Positions 44,308 to 53,876 of a stretch of DNA of 64,000 nucleotides are shown piece by piece. A program made the position numbers and the translations under genes. Source of the stretch: Ornithinimicrobium sediminis (lineage in GTDB: Bacteria; Actinomycetota; Actinomycetes; Actinomycetales; Dermatophilaceae); assembly GCF_021272345.1 (NCBI RefSeq), contig NZ_JAJSDQ010000002.1, positions 649,494 through 713,493 of the forward strand. The letters run 5' to 3'. The notes beneath the pieces are model-generated. The model searched no databases. It was not told the origin of the DNA and worked only from the letters and a program-made list of their open reading frames with translations. The first letter of the stretch is position 1, and each line of letters opens with the position of its first letter.

Positions 44308-44343
44308 TTCCATTGAGCGGAATGACGTTGGCACTGTTCGGAA
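44308..44343. promoter_or_regulatory. Tandem candidate IclR operators upstream of aceB
   Basis: On the minus strand, TTCCGCTCAATGGAA (44308-44322) and TTCCGAACAGTGCCA (44329-44343) lie with centres 21 bp apart, two helical turns, between the aceB start and its likely promoter. Both resemble the site in the iclR/lldP gap. Confidence 0.6.
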
Positions 44344-44452
44344 TCACGATAGTCCTGCCGCTCGGCTGCCGCATCTGGTGGGTGGTCGCAGCGACCCTCT
44401 CGCGTGGGACACTGGCCAGGACTGTCCCCGAGCCCGATGAGGTCCATCCCGC

Positions 44453-46330
44453 GTGTCCCCGATCGCCCAGACCGCGCCGCAGCCCGCGGCCACCCCGCCC
44501 GAGGTCATCCGCAACTTCTGCATCATCGCGCACATCGACCACGGCAAGTCCACCCTGGCCGACCGCATGCTCCAGGTCACCGGCGTGGTCGGGGAGCGGC
44601 AGATGCGAGCCCAGTACCTCGACCGGATGGACATCGAGCGAGAGCGCGGCATCACGATCAAGTCGCAGGCGGTCCGGCTGCCCTGGGGGGTCACCGACCC
44701 CGCGACCGGGAGCGACACCGCATACGTGCTCAACATGATCGACACCCCGGGGCACGTCGACTTCACCTACGAGGTCAGCCGGTCGCTGGCCGCGTGCGAG
44801 GGGGCGGTCCTCGTCGTGGACGCCGCCCAGGGCATCGAGGCGCAGACGCTGGCCAACCTCTACCTGGCGATGGAGAACGACCTCACCATCATCCCGGTGC
44901 TCAACAAGATCGACCTGCCGGCCGCGCAGCCGGACAGGTATGCCGAGGAGCTGGCCGGGCTGATCGGCTGCGACCCGGAGGACGTGCTGCTGGTCTCGGG
45001 CAAGACCGGGGAGGGCGTGCCCGAGCTGCTGGACCGCATCGTGGACGAGGTCCCGGCGCCGGTCGGAGACGCCGACGCACCCGCCCGGGCGATGATCTTC
45101 GACTCGGTCTACGACACCTACCGCGGTGTGGTGACCTACGTGCGGGTCGTCGACGGGGCGCTGCGCCCCCGCGAGCGCATCCAGATGATGTCGACCCGGG
45201 CCGTCCACGAGCTGCTGGAGATCGGGGTGATCTCCCCGGAGCCGGTCGTCTCCCGCGGCCTCGGCGTCGGCGAGGTGGGCTACCTGATCACCGGGGTGAA
45301 GGACGTGCGCCAGTCGCGGGTCGGCGACACGGTCACCTCGGAGCGCCATGGTGCCACCACGTCGCTGGGGGGCTACAAGGACCCGCGTCCGATGGTCTTC
45401 TCCGGTCTCTACCCCATCGACGGCTCCGACTACCCGACGCTGCGCGACGCGCTCGACAAGCTCAAGCTCAACGACGCCGCCCTGGTCTACGAGCCCGAGA
45501 CGTCGGCGGCGCTCGGGTTCGGCTTCCGCGTCGGCTTCCTCGGGATGCTCCACCTGGAGATCGTGCGGGAGCGTCTCGAGCGGGAGTCCAACCTCGACCT
45601 CATCTCGACGCTGCCCAACGTGGTCTACGAGGTGCGGATGGACGACGGGAAGGAGATCGAGGTCACCAACCCCAGCGAGTTCCCCGGCGGCAGGGTCGCC
45701 TCGATCACCGAGCCGGTGGTGCGCGCGACCATCCTGGCGCCGAGCGACTTCATCGGCACGATCATGGAGCTGTGCCAGTCGCGTCGCGGCACGCTGCGCG
45801 GGATGGACTACCTGTCCCCGGAGCGGGTCGAGATGCGCTACACGCTGCCGCTGGCCGAGATCGTGTTCGACTTCTTCGACGCCCTGAAGTCCCGCACCAA
45901 GGGCTACGCCTCGCTCGACTACGAGCCCGACGGGCAGCAGGAGTCCGACCTCGTCAAGGTCGACATCCTGCTGCAGGGCGACACCGTCGACGCGTTCAGC
46001 GCCGTCGTGCACCGGGACAAGGCCTACGCCTACGGGGTGATGATGGTCGGCAAGCTGCGCGAGCTCATCCCGCGGCAGCAGTTCGAGGTGCCGATCCAGG
46101 CGGCGATCGGCTCGCGCGTCATCGCCCGCGAGACCATCCGCGCGATCCGCAAGGACGTCACGGCGAAGTGCTACGGCGGGGACATCAGCCGCAAGCGCAA
46201 GCTGCTGGAGAAGCAGAAGGAGGGCAAGAAGCGGATGAAGATGGTCGGCACCGTGGAGGTGCCGCAGGAGGCCTTCATCGCGGCGCTCTCCCAGGACGGC
46301 GGAGCGGCGGCGGAGAAGGCCAAGAAGTGA
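44453..46330 (+). CDS. lepA: Elongation factor 4 (LepA)
   Basis: LepA/EF-4 is a translational GTPase related to EF-G. The 625-residue protein has [37 protein letters not shown] and [12 protein letters not shown] in the G domain, then domains II, III, V and the LepA C-terminal domain ([29 protein letters not shown]; here [19 protein letters not shown]). Start GTG 44453 has GATGAGG before it. It overlaps trmB by GTGA and is divergent from aceB. Confidence 0.96.
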   Translation: MSPIAQTAPQPAATPPEVIRNFCIIAHIDHGKSTLADRMLQVTGVVGERQMRAQYLDRMDIERERGITIKSQAVRLPWGVTDPATGSDTAYVLNMIDTPGHVDFTYEVSRSLAACEGAVLVVDAAQGIEAQTLANLYLAMENDLTIIPVLNKIDLPAAQPDRYAEELAGLIGCDPEDVLLVSGKTGEGVPELLDRIVDEVPAPVGDADAPARAMIFDSVYDTYRGVVTYVRVVDGALRPRERIQMMSTRAVHELLEIGVISPEPVVSRGLGVGEVGYLITGVKDVRQSRVGDTVTSERHGATTSLGGYKDPRPMVFSGLYPIDGSDYPTLRDALDKLKLNDAALVYEPETSAALGFGFRVGFLGMLHLEIVRERLERESNLDLISTLPNVVYEVRMDDGKEIEVTNPSEFPGGRVASITEPVVRATILAPSDFIGTIMELCQSRRGTLRGMDYLSPERVEMRYTLPLAEIVFDFFDALKSRTKGYASLDYEPDGQQESDLVKVDILLQGDTVDAFSAVVHRDKAYAYGVMMVGKLRELIPRQQFEVPIQAAIGSRVIARETIRAIRKDVTAKCYGGDISRKRKLLEKQKEGKKRMKMVGTVEVPQEAFIAALSQDGGAAAEKAKK

Positions 46331-47082
46331 CTGCGCCCACCTCCCCGGAGCCGCGCGGCTCCGGGGACCCGGGCCGGGCTGCCGGCACCTCGCCGCACCT
46401 GTCCCGCACCCGGTCCTTCTCCCGGCGCGGTGGACGTATGCCGCAGGGCCACCGCACGGCCTACGAGCATCTGGCGGGCAGGTACGTCGTCGACGTGCCC
46501 CGTGGCGCCGGCGGTGTCACCACGGTCGACCCGGACTTCCGGCTCGACCTGCCCGGGACCTTCGGCCGGCAGGCTCCTCTCGTGGTCGAGGTGGGGTCGG
46601 GCTCGGGGGACGCGCTGCGTGCGGGCGCCCAGGCACGCCCGGACTGGGACGTGCTGGCCGTCGAGGTGTGGCGACCGGGCATCGCCCAGACCCTGGCCCG
46701 GATGGGGGAGCACCCGCTGCCGAACGTCCGCTTCGTCGAGGCCGACGCCTGCCTGGCGCTGTCCACGATGCTGGAGGCGGGCGCCGCACACGAGGTCTGG
46801 ACCTTCTTCCCCGACCCCTGGCCCAAGGCCAGGCACCACAAGCGGCGGCTGATCCAGCCGGCCTTCGTGGACACCGTGCACCGCCTGCTGGAGCCGGGGG
46901 GGCTCTGGCGCATCGCCACCGACTGGTCCGACTACGCCGCGCACCTGCGTGAGGTGATGGCCGCGGACAGCCGCTGGACCCTGGCGTCGACCGGACGGGC
47001 GCCGCTGCGTCCGCGCACGCGCTTCGAGCTCAAGGGCCTTGCCGCAGGCCGCGAGATCGTCGACCTCGCCTACCGCGCCTAG
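46327..47082 (+). CDS. trmB: tRNA (guanine-N7-)-methyltransferase
   Basis: TrmB makes m7G46 in tRNA. The 251-residue product shows [20 protein letters not shown], the SAM motif [17 protein letters not shown], the catalytic [19 protein letters not shown] and [18 protein letters not shown] at the end. GTG 46327 inside the lepA stop is the start. The N-terminal about 30 residues are a poorly conserved extension. Confidence 0.95.
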   Translation: MTAPTSPEPRGSGDPGRAAGTSPHLSRTRSFSRRGGRMPQGHRTAYEHLAGRYVVDVPRGAGGVTTVDPDFRLDLPGTFGRQAPLVVEVGSGSGDALRAGAQARPDWDVLAVEVWRPGIAQTLARMGEHPLPNVRFVEADACLALSTMLEAGAAHEVWTFFPDPWPKARHHKRRLIQPAFVDTVHRLLEPGGLWRIATDWSDYAAHLREVMAADSRWTLASTGRAPLRPRTRFELKGLAAGREIVDLAYRA

Positions 47083-47138
47083 CTGGGCTGCAGGTCGTCC
47101 ACCCTCGGCCGGCCCGGCGTTCACTTCCACGCACTCGG

Positions 47139-47829
47139 TCAACGCGTGTGTCCCGGGAAGTACCGCCTCCACTCGTCGCTGCGGACGGCCACCTTCAGCC
47201 CACGAGCCTGCAGCGCGCCGCAGATCCGGTCCAGCGTGTCCTGCGGTGTGCGGTAGACGTCCTGGGCGAGCAGGACGACCACGCGCCATCCCAGGCTGTC
47301 GAGCTCCTCGCGACGACGCACGTCGCGCTTCCACTGCGAGGCGCTCTCGGCAGGCTGGCGACCGTCGTACTCCACCGCCAGACGGAGCTCGGGGTAGCTC
47401 AGGTCGAGGCGCAGCAGCACGTTGCCGTGGTCGTCGTAGGCGTGTGGTTGACGACGGGCTCGGGCAGGCATGCCAGCAGGATGAGCATGCGGGAGCGCGA
47501 CCCCATGGCCGAGTCGACACCTGCGCGGACCACTCACGCGGCGCGGCGTGCGGTCGGCACACCCCGACGCCCCGGCGGACGAGCGAGTCGCCGAGGACGA
47601 CCAGGTCGACCACATCGAGCACCGCGGCCAGGTCGAGGAAGGTGTGGACCGGAGCGGTGACCCGCACGCCACCCGCCGGGACGGGTGACTGCACGAGGTG
47701 GTGGTGGGGCACCACACCGCCCCCCAGCAGCGCAGCGATGTGGGGGCTGGCCACCGCTCGGTCGTCGCCGGTCGCCGGCAGCGCTGCTCGTGCCATTACA
47801 AAAGTGCCGGGGATGATCTCCGCAGACAC
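47139..47829 (-). pseudogene. Decayed AbiEi/DUF559-type gene
   Basis: Three reading frames carry pieces of one protein family (actinobacterial proteins with an AbiEi-like N-terminus and a Vsr/DUF559-like nuclease C-terminus). From 47829 frame one reads GGVRVTAPVHTFLDLAAVLDVVDLVVLGDSLVRRG up to about 47570. A second frame gives VRAGVDSAMGSRSRMLILLA and LPEPVVNH (about 47530-47447). A third gives LDLSYPELRLAVEYDGRQ and SDEWRRYFPG, ending at 47139. A 2-bp duplication near 47442-47446 and a deletion between 47570 and 47530 explain the shifts. The winged-helix N-terminus is mostly lost. Calling it a pseudogene assumes no sequencing errors. Confidence 0.72.
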
Positions 47830-48007
47830 CTAGATGCCTTGGCCAGACGACGGTAGGAGCGACCGTTGAGCTCCCTGTCCACAGGCGTCGACCGGGCCAC
47901 CGAGTGCGTGGAGACGGCCGCCCGTGCCCCATGTCGACCGTCCAGCAGCACGCACTGGGACACCCCTGGGGGCTGAGCGCGGGACCGAGGCACCCGTGAC
48001 GGGCTGG

Positions 48008-48013
48008 GACACT
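48008..48013 (+). promoter_or_regulatory. -10-like box upstream of hemW
   Basis: GACACT is 6 nt before ATG 48020, the same spacing as the clear leaderless genes though the box lacks the leading T. The ATG lies inside a GTATGCCG octamer. Confidence 0.35.
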
Positions 48014-48019
48014 GGGGGT

Positions 48020-49264
48020 ATGCCGGCACTGCCCCTCGGAGACCCCGCACCCGCCGACGGCTCGCTCCCTCCGGACGCCCTGGCGCAGGTCGGCAGCCGC
48101 CGCTTCGGTGTCTACGTGCACGTCCCGTTCTGCCGCGTCCGCTGCGGCTACTGCGACTTCAACACCTACACGATCCCTGAGCTGGGCGGGCACGGCGCCG
48201 GTGTGGAGACGTATGCCGAGGCCGCCCTCGCGGAGGTCGCGCTGGCCAGGCGGGCGCTGGAGGGGGCCGCGGTGCCGGCGGTGTCGACGGTCTTCGTCGG
48301 CGGCGGCACCCCGACCATGCTGGCGCCCGGCGACCTGGTGGGCGTCGTCGACGGCGTCGCCGACGCGTGGGGGCTGCAGGCGGGGGTCGAGGTCACCACC
48401 GAGGCCAACCCCGACACCGTGACCCCTCAGGTGGCGGAGACCCTGGCCGCGGGAGGGTTCACCCGGGTCAGCCTCGGCATGCAGTCGGCGGTCCCGCATG
48501 TGCTCGCCACGCTGGAGCGCACGCACGACCCTGCCAACGTCGCCGCGGCCGTCGCCGCCTGCCGGGCCGTCGGCCTGCAGGTGAGCCTCGACCTGATCTA
48601 CGGCACACCGGGGGAGAGCCTGCAGGACTGGCGGACGAGCCTGGAGACGGCCCTGGCGCTGGAGCCCGACCATGTGAGCGCCTACGCGCTGACGGTGGAG
48701 GAGGGCACCAAGCTCGCCTCGCAGGTGCGCCGTGGCACCGTGCCGATGCCGGAGGACGACGACGAGGCCGACAAGTACGAGCTTGCGGACACGATGCTGG
48801 CCGGCGCGGGATACGACTGGTACGAGATCTCCAACTGGGCCAGGGCCGCTGACCGGCAGTGCCGCCACAACGTGGCGTACTGGGCCGGGGACGACTGGTG
48901 GGGGATCGGTCCGGGCGCCCACAGCCATGTCGGCGGCGTGCGGTGGTGGAACGTCAAGCACCCTGCTGCCTACGCGGCCCGCCTGGGCGAGGGCACCAGC
49001 CCGGCGCACGGGCGCGAGGTCCTGACACCGGGTCAGCGGCACGACGAGCGCGTGCTGCTCGGCGTCCGCCTGGCCACAGGGCTGCCGCTGGACGTCGTCC
49101 ACCCGCCAGGTCGGCGGGCCGTGGCAGCGATGATCGCCGAGGGCCTGGTGGACGGGGCCGCCGCCGTGCGCGGCCGGGTCGTGCTGACCCGGCAGGGGCG
49201 GATGCTCGCGGATACCGTGGTGCACCGGCTGCTGACCGAGGACGTCGAACCCGCCTGCCCCTGA
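48020..49264 (+). CDS. hemW: HemW-like radical SAM heme chaperone
   Basis: A 414-residue radical SAM protein with CRVRCGYCDF (CxxxCxxC), GGGTPTML, SLGMQSAVPHVLATLERTHD, DLIYGTPGESLQDW and HNVAYWAGDDWWGIGPGAHS. HemW is related to HemN coproporphyrinogen dehydrogenase but is a heme-binding chaperone; it lacks the HemN N-terminal extension. It lies upstream of hrcA, its common position. Start ATG 48020 is used; earlier in-frame codons precede the promoter-like box. Confidence 0.93.
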   Translation: MPALPLGDPAPADGSLPPDALAQVGSRRFGVYVHVPFCRVRCGYCDFNTYTIPELGGHGAGVETYAEAALAEVALARRALEGAAVPAVSTVFVGGGTPTMLAPGDLVGVVDGVADAWGLQAGVEVTTEANPDTVTPQVAETLAAGGFTRVSLGMQSAVPHVLATLERTHDPANVAAAVAACRAVGLQVSLDLIYGTPGESLQDWRTSLETALALEPDHVSAYALTVEEGTKLASQVRRGTVPMPEDDDEADKYELADTMLAGAGYDWYEISNWARAADRQCRHNVAYWAGDDWWGIGPGAHSHVGGVRWWNVKHPAAYAARLGEGTSPAHGREVLTPGQRHDERVLLGVRLATGLPLDVVHPPGRRAVAAMIAEGLVDGAAAVRGRVVLTRQGRMLADTVVHRLLTEDVEPACP

Positions 49265-49278
49265 GCGGGGCAGACGGG
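49250..49278. terminator. Bidirectional hairpin between hemW and DUF4870
   Basis: A 12-bp stem with one mismatch (49250-49261 with 49267-49278) has the hemW TGA in its loop. Both convergent genes could use it. Confidence 0.6.
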
Positions 49279-49292
49279 TCCACAGGCCGGAG

Positions 49293-49925
49293 CTACTTCA
49301 GGATCGGGATCTGCAGCGGGTAGGTGTAGGCCTCCCCGTTGCTCGCCTTGATGGCCGCCATGATGTGGAGCACCGCGGCCACCACGAAGGTGGTGATCCA
49401 CACCGGGATCGCCAGCAGGAGCCCGAGGCCCAGCGTCAGCACGGCGATCAGTCCCGCGACGGCGTTGATGATCCAGATGGTCACGTTGAAGTTGAACGAC
49501 CCGGCTGACGCGGTGCGCACCAGCTGGCTGCGGTCCTTGAAGATGGCCCAGATGATCAGCGGGCCCAGGAAGTTGAGCGACCCGGCGCTGAGCAGGAACG
49601 CGATCGGCGCCGACAGGTGCGAGAAGATCGCCCACGTGCGCTCCTCGGAGTCCCCGAGCGGGCGGGCAGCCTGCGCCGGGGCAAACTGAGGCTGCTGGGT
49701 GCCGTACTGCTGCTGGCCCTCGCCGTACTGCTGCTGGCCCTCGCCGTACTGCTGCTGGGCCTCGTGCGGCGGGGTGCCGTACTGCTGCTGGCCCTCGCCG
49801 TGCTGCGGCTGGGACTCGTAGGGCTGCTGCTCAGGCGGGGTCGCGGTGTGCTCGCCGTCGTGCTGCTCGGTCTCCTGGTCGCGGTCGTCGGGCTGGGGCG
49901 GGGGCGGTGGGGGGGTGGTGCTCAT
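49293..49925 (-). CDS. DUF4870 membrane protein with Gln-rich repeats
   Basis: A 210-residue protein. Residues 1-90 are Pro/Gln/Gly-rich with tandem QQQYGEG repeats. Residues 90-210 form a DUF4870 domain with about three transmembrane helices (WAIFSHLSAPIAFLLS, LNFLGPLIIWAIF, FNFNVTIWIINAVAGLIAVL). Function unknown. ATG 49925 is 3 bp downstream of the DUF3097 stop, so both are in one operon. Confidence 0.88.
   Translation of the reverse strand: MSTTPPPPPPQPDDRDQETEQHDGEHTATPPEQQPYESQPQHGEGQQQYGTPPHEAQQQYGEGQQQYGEGQQQYGTQQPQFAPAQAARPLGDSEERTWAIFSHLSAPIAFLLSAGSLNFLGPLIIWAIFKDRSQLVRTASAGSFNFNVTIWIINAVAGLIAVLTLGLGLLLAIPVWITTFVVAAVLHIMAAIKASNGEAYTYPLQIPILK
49701..49796 (-). repeat. 21-bp tandem repeat in the DUF4870 gene
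   Basis: Three adjacent 21-bp units (49701-49763) and a fourth at 49776-49796 encode EGQQQYG. Near-identity at the DNA level suggests recent expansion and possible copy-number variation. Confidence 0.8.
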
Positions 49926-49928
49926 GTC

Positions 49929-50807
49929 CTACTCCTGAGGGTTGACGGTCACGAAGTCGATCAGCTCTTCGACGCTCGCGAGGAGTGTGGGTTCCAGGTC
50001 CTGATACGACCGTACCGAGCCGAGGATGCGCTTCCAACCATGCGCGACGTCGGCCTGGTCGGCGTGGGGCCAGCCGAGGTGCGCCAGGACACCGTGCTTC
50101 CACGACGTGCCGCGCTCGATGACGGGCCAGGTATCCAGCCCGAGCCGGTGTGGCCGCACCGACTGCCAGACGTCGACGTAGGGGTGCCCGAGGATCTTCA
50201 CCCAGCGCGCGTGGGGCGTGACGCGGGCGGCCTCGGCGACGACCCGGTGCTCCTTCGTGCCGGGCACGAGGTGGTCGACGAGGACCCCCATGCGCCGCTC
50301 CCGGGTGGGCGCGAAACCGCGGATGACCGAGTCCAGGTCGTCGACGCCCTCCAACAGCTCGACGACCACGCCCTCGACGCGCAGGTCGTCACCCCAGATC
50401 TTCTCGACGAGCTCGGCGTCGTGCCGTCCCTCGACGAAGATGCGGGACCCCGCTGCCACGCGGGCCTGTCGGTCCTGGACCGCCCGTGAGCCGCTGGCCG
50501 TGCGCGAGGCTGCCTGCCGGGCCGCGGTCGACGCCGCTGCCGGCACCGGCGTCGGTGCGGTGAGCACGACCGGTCGGCCGTCGAGGAGGAACCCTGGCCC
50601 GAGCCGGAAGCCCTTGAGTCGGCCGCGACGGTCCTCGAGGTGCACCACGTGCATGCCACCGGCCTTCTCGACGCGGGCCACCGCTCCCACCCAGCCGGTC
50701 TCCACGTCCTCCACGACGAGCCCCGTCTGCGCCTCCACGGGCTGCGCCCGCCCCCGGCGCGGTGCCTTCCAGTCGCCGGACAGCACGTCAGCTCCATACC
50801 GATCCAT
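49929..50807 (-). CDS. DUF3097 family protein
   Basis: A 292-residue actinobacterial DUF3097 protein. The N-terminus MDRYGADVLSGDWK and central IFVEGRHDAELVEKIWGDDLRVEGVVVE, which resembles a Toprim-like acidic motif, are diagnostic. Function unknown; the Toprim-like part hints at nucleic-acid metabolism. ATG 50807 is divergent from hrcA. Confidence 0.88.
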   Translation of the reverse strand: MDRYGADVLSGDWKAPRRGRAQPVEAQTGLVVEDVETGWVGAVARVEKAGGMHVVHLEDRRGRLKGFRLGPGFLLDGRPVVLTAPTPVPAAASTAARQAASRTASGSRAVQDRQARVAAGSRIFVEGRHDAELVEKIWGDDLRVEGVVVELLEGVDDLDSVIRGFAPTRERRMGVLVDHLVPGTKEHRVVAEAARVTPHARWVKILGHPYVDVWQSVRPHRLGLDTWPVIERGTSWKHGVLAHLGWPHADQADVAHGWKRILGSVRSYQDLEPTLLASVEELIDFVTVNPQE

Positions 50808-50905
50808 CACGGACGCGAGTGTGCCAGCCTGCGACGACGGGCCGTCGCAGGCGCACCCGGCGGAGCACGCACGACTGCCGTGAGCACGGTCCGGTGGGAG
50901 GCCGG

Positions 50906-50938
50906 GTAGACTTGGCACTCGCAACCCCCGAGTGCCAG
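50906..50938 (+). promoter_or_regulatory. CIRCE operator and promoter of hrcA-dnaJ
   Basis: TTGGCACTC-N9-GAGTGCCAG (50912-50938) matches the HrcA-binding CIRCE element with a G/C in place of the usual A/T at one symmetric position. TAGACT (50906-50911) directly abuts it as a -10 box, so bound HrcA would block transcription. Confidence 0.9.
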
Positions 50939-50969
50939 AACATGTGATGTCCGCAGGAGGTGACCGCCC

Positions 50970-51989
50970 GTGAGCGAGGACCGTCGGCTGCACGTGCTGC
51001 GTGCCATCGTCCAGGACTACGTGCGCACCAGTGAGCCGGTGGGCTCCAAGGCACTGCTGGAACGACACTCCCTCGGCGTGTCCGCAGCCACCGTGCGCAA
51101 CGACATGGCCGCGCTGGAGGAGGACGGGCTGATCACCGCCCCCCACACCAGTGCCGGCCGTGTGCCCACCGACGCGGGCTACCGCATGTTCGTCGACCGG
51201 CTCTCCGGCATCAAGCCGCTGAGCAAGGCCGAGAAGGTCGCCATCCAGCGACTCCTCGAGGGCGCCGTCGACCTGGACGACGTGGTGGGCCGCACCGTGC
51301 GCCTGCTCTCGTCGCTGACCCATCAGGTGGCGGTGATGCAGTACCCCTCGCTGACCCGCTCCACGGTCCGCCACGTGGAGCTCGTTCCGATCGGTGGCAC
51401 GCGTCTCATGGTCGTGCTCATCGTCAACACCGGTCGGGTGGAGCAGCGCGTCGTGGACGTCGGCCGCGACCTTGCCGCCGGGCACGAGCAGGTCGTCGCC
51501 GACCTGCGCTCCCTGGTCAACCGCACCGCCGCGGGGCAGGCCCTCACCGCAGTTCCTGCCCTGCTGCAGGGTGCGCTGGAGCAGGTGGACCCGGCCGACC
51601 GTGACATCGCGCGGGCCGTCGTCTCCGCGCTGGAGGACGCGCTGGAGGAGCAGACCGAGGAGCGCGTGGTCCTCGCGGGCACCGCCAACCTGGCCCGCGT
51701 GGGCAGCGACTTCCCGACCTCCCTGGGCGAGGTGCTGGAGGCCCTGGAAGAACATGTGGTGCTGTTGAAGTTGATGGGAAGTATGGCCACCCTCGACGAC
51801 GAGGCGGTGGCCGTCAGCATCGGCGCCGAGAACCCGTATGCCGGCCTGCGCACCACCTCGGTGGTCACCTCCACCTACGGTCCGGCCGGCGGACTGGGCG
51901 TCGTGGGCCCGACCCGCATGGACTACCCCATGACGATGGCGGCGGTGCGCGCGGTCGCGCACTACGTCTCGACCATCCTGGACACCTGA
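50970..51989 (+). CDS. hrcA: Heat-inducible repressor HrcA
   Basis: HrcA represses groE/dnaK-type genes through CIRCE sites. The 339-residue protein starts [33 protein letters not shown], with the N-terminal winged helix ([21 protein letters not shown]) and GAF-like and dimerisation regions ([31 protein letters not shown]). GTG 50970 has GCAGGAGG at 50953-50960. Its own CIRCE site indicates autoregulation. Confidence 0.96.
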   Translation: MSEDRRLHVLRAIVQDYVRTSEPVGSKALLERHSLGVSAATVRNDMAALEEDGLITAPHTSAGRVPTDAGYRMFVDRLSGIKPLSKAEKVAIQRLLEGAVDLDDVVGRTVRLLSSLTHQVAVMQYPSLTRSTVRHVELVPIGGTRLMVVLIVNTGRVEQRVVDVGRDLAAGHEQVVADLRSLVNRTAAGQALTAVPALLQGALEQVDPADRDIARAVVSALEDALEEQTEERVVLAGTANLARVGSDFPTSLGEVLEALEEHVVLLKLMGSMATLDDEAVAVSIGAENPYAGLRTTSVVTSTYGPAGGLGVVGPTRMDYPMTMAAVRAVAHYVSTILDT

Positions 51990-52014
51990 CCCCGACCGAC
52001 AGGACACAACGCAC

Positions 52015-53136
52015 GTGAACGACTACTACGCCGACCTCGGGGTGCCCCGGGACGCGAGCGCGGAGGACGTCAAGCGCGCCTACCGCAAGATGGCGCGCAA
52101 GCTGCACCCCGACGTCAACCCCGGTCCCGACGCCGAGGCGGAGTTCAAGAAGGTCTCCCAGGCCTACGACGTGCTGTCCGACCCCGCGAAGCGGACCTCC
52201 TACGACCGCGGCCAGGACCCCTACGGCGGCGCGACGTCCGGCTTCGGCCAGGGCTTCACCTTCACCGACATCATGGACGCCTTCTTCGGGGGCACCGCCG
52301 CCGGTGGCCGGGGGCCGCGCTCGCGCACCCAGCGAGGCCAGGACGCACTCGTCCAGCTCGACATCGACCTGGCGACCGCCGTGTTCGGCGGCGAGGAGAC
52401 GCTCACGATCGACACCGCCGTGCACTGCTCCACCTGCTCGGGGTCCGGGGCGCAGCCCGGCACGGGCACACGCACCTGCTCCGTCTGCGGTGGGCGCGGC
52501 GAGGTGCAGACGGTGCAGCGCTCGTTCCTGGGCCAGGTCATGACCTCACGGCCGTGCAGCGCCTGCCGCGGCTTCGGCGAGGTCATCGAGAATCCCTGCT
52601 TCGACTGCTCCGGCGAGGGTCGCGTGCGCCTGCGCCGCGACATCACCATCAAGGTGCCCGCCGGCGTGGACAGCGGCACCCGGATCCGCATGTCGGGGGA
52701 GGGAGAGGTCGGCCCGGCCGGCGGCGAGGCCGGTGACCTCTACGTGGAGATCGCCGTGCGCCCTCACGAGACCTTCCGGCGCCGCGGTGACGACCTGCAC
52801 TGCTCCATCGAGGTGCCGATGACGGCGGCCGCCCTGGGTGCCACCCTCACCGTCGAGACGCTCGACGGGCCGACCGAGGTCGACCTGCAGGCCGGGGCCC
52901 AGCCCCAGGACACTGTCACTCTGCGCGAGCAGGGCGTGACGCACCTGCGGGGCACGGGCCGTGGCGACCTCGTCGTCCACCTCGACATCAAGGTGCCCAC
53001 CCGTCTCAGCGACGAGCAGCGCCAGCTCCTCAAGGACTTCGCCGCCTCCCGGGGCGAGTCCCGTCCCCAGGGCCTGATGTCACCGGCGCACGGCGGCATC
53101 TTCGGCAAGCTCAAGGAAGCCTTCAGCGGACGGTGA
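52015..53136 (+). CDS. dnaJ: Chaperone protein DnaJ
   Basis: The J protein partner of DnaK. The 373-residue product has a J domain with KLHPDVNPG (HPD), a Gly/Phe linker, four CxxCxGxG zinc motifs (CSTCSGSG, CSVCGGRG, CSACRGFG, CFDCSGEG) and the C-terminal substrate-binding domains. The gene follows hrcA by 25 bp, as is usual for the second DnaJ of actinobacteria (DnaJ2), under CIRCE control. Confidence 0.95.
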   Translation: MNDYYADLGVPRDASAEDVKRAYRKMARKLHPDVNPGPDAEAEFKKVSQAYDVLSDPAKRTSYDRGQDPYGGATSGFGQGFTFTDIMDAFFGGTAAGGRGPRSRTQRGQDALVQLDIDLATAVFGGEETLTIDTAVHCSTCSGSGAQPGTGTRTCSVCGGRGEVQTVQRSFLGQVMTSRPCSACRGFGEVIENPCFDCSGEGRVRLRRDITIKVPAGVDSGTRIRMSGEGEVGPAGGEAGDLYVEIAVRPHETFRRRGDDLHCSIEVPMTAAALGATLTVETLDGPTEVDLQAGAQPQDTVTLREQGVTHLRGTGRGDLVVHLDIKVPTRLSDEQRQLLKDFAASRGESRPQGLMSPAHGGIFGKLKEAFSGR

Positions 53137-53876
53137 GCGCGCCCCTCTTCCTGCTGCCGGACGGGGCCCTGGCCACGGCCGCGCCGGGCTCGGCGCTGCA
53201 CCTGGACGGTCCTGAGGGCAGGCACGCCGCCGACGTCACTCGGCTCCGGGTGGGCGAGCCCGTGCTGCTCGCCGACGGCTCCGGTCGCCTGGCGCGCTGC
53301 GAGGTGACGCGGGTCGACCGCGGCAGCCTGGACGCCGTGACCGTGTCTCTGGCCGAGGAGCCTGTGCCCGACCCGTCCTTCACCCTCGTGCAGGCGCTCG
53401 CCAAGGGTGACCGTGACCTGCTGGCCGTCGAGGTCGGCACCGAGCTCGGCCTGGACACCGTCGTGCCCTGGCAGGCGGACCGCAGCATCTCGCGCTGGCG
53501 AGGTGAGCGGGTCGCCAAGGGCCTGCGCAGGTGGGAGCAGACCCTGCTCGCAGCGACCAAGCAGGCCCGCCGGGCGCGGGTGCCGGAGCTCACGGACCTC
53601 GCCGACCGCCGGGGGGTCGTGGAGCGCATCGCCGGGGCCGACCTGGCGCTGGTGCTGCACGAGGAGGCCACGGAGCCGCTGGCCACCGTCGACCTCCCCG
53701 AATCCGGTGAGGTCGTGCTGGTCGTCGGCCCCGAGGGCGGCATCACCCCCGAGGAGACCGACGCCTTCGTCGAGGCTGGGGCCCGGGCCGTGCGGCTCGG
53801 GTCGACCGTGCTGCGCACGTCCACGGCGGGGTCTGCCGCGATCGCGGTCCTGTCCGGCCAGGCCCGCTGGCGGTGA
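53133..53876 (+). CDS. rsmE: 16S rRNA m3U1498 methyltransferase
   Basis: RsmE methylates N3 of U1498 in 16S rRNA. The 247-residue SPOUT-fold protein has LVQALAKGDRDLLAVEVGTELG, the knot motif LVVGPEGGITPEETDAF and LGSTVLRTSTAGSAAIAVL. GTG 53133 overlaps the dnaJ stop (GTGA). Confidence 0.95.
   Translation: MSAPLFLLPDGALATAAPGSALHLDGPEGRHAADVTRLRVGEPVLLADGSGRLARCEVTRVDRGSLDAVTVSLAEEPVPDPSFTLVQALAKGDRDLLAVEVGTELGLDTVVPWQADRSISRWRGERVAKGLRRWEQTLLAATKQARRARVPELTDLADRRGVVERIAGADLALVLHEEATEPLATVDLPESGEVVLVVGPEGGITPEETDAFVEAGARAVRLGSTVLRTSTAGSAAIAVLSGQARWR

Noticed and set aside
44404..47082. One continuous frame of 892 codons reaching through lepA into trmB
   Set aside because: Its first two thirds are out of frame with LepA and show no domain. 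Only the last 251 codons (TrmB) are real.
47148..47660. Plus-strand frame opposite the AbiEi/DUF559 remnant
   Set aside because: No motifs; the minus strand holds clear family fragments.
49701..49796. Direct repeats as a CRISPR-like array
   Set aside because: Units are adjacent without spacers and encode an in-frame heptapeptide repeat.
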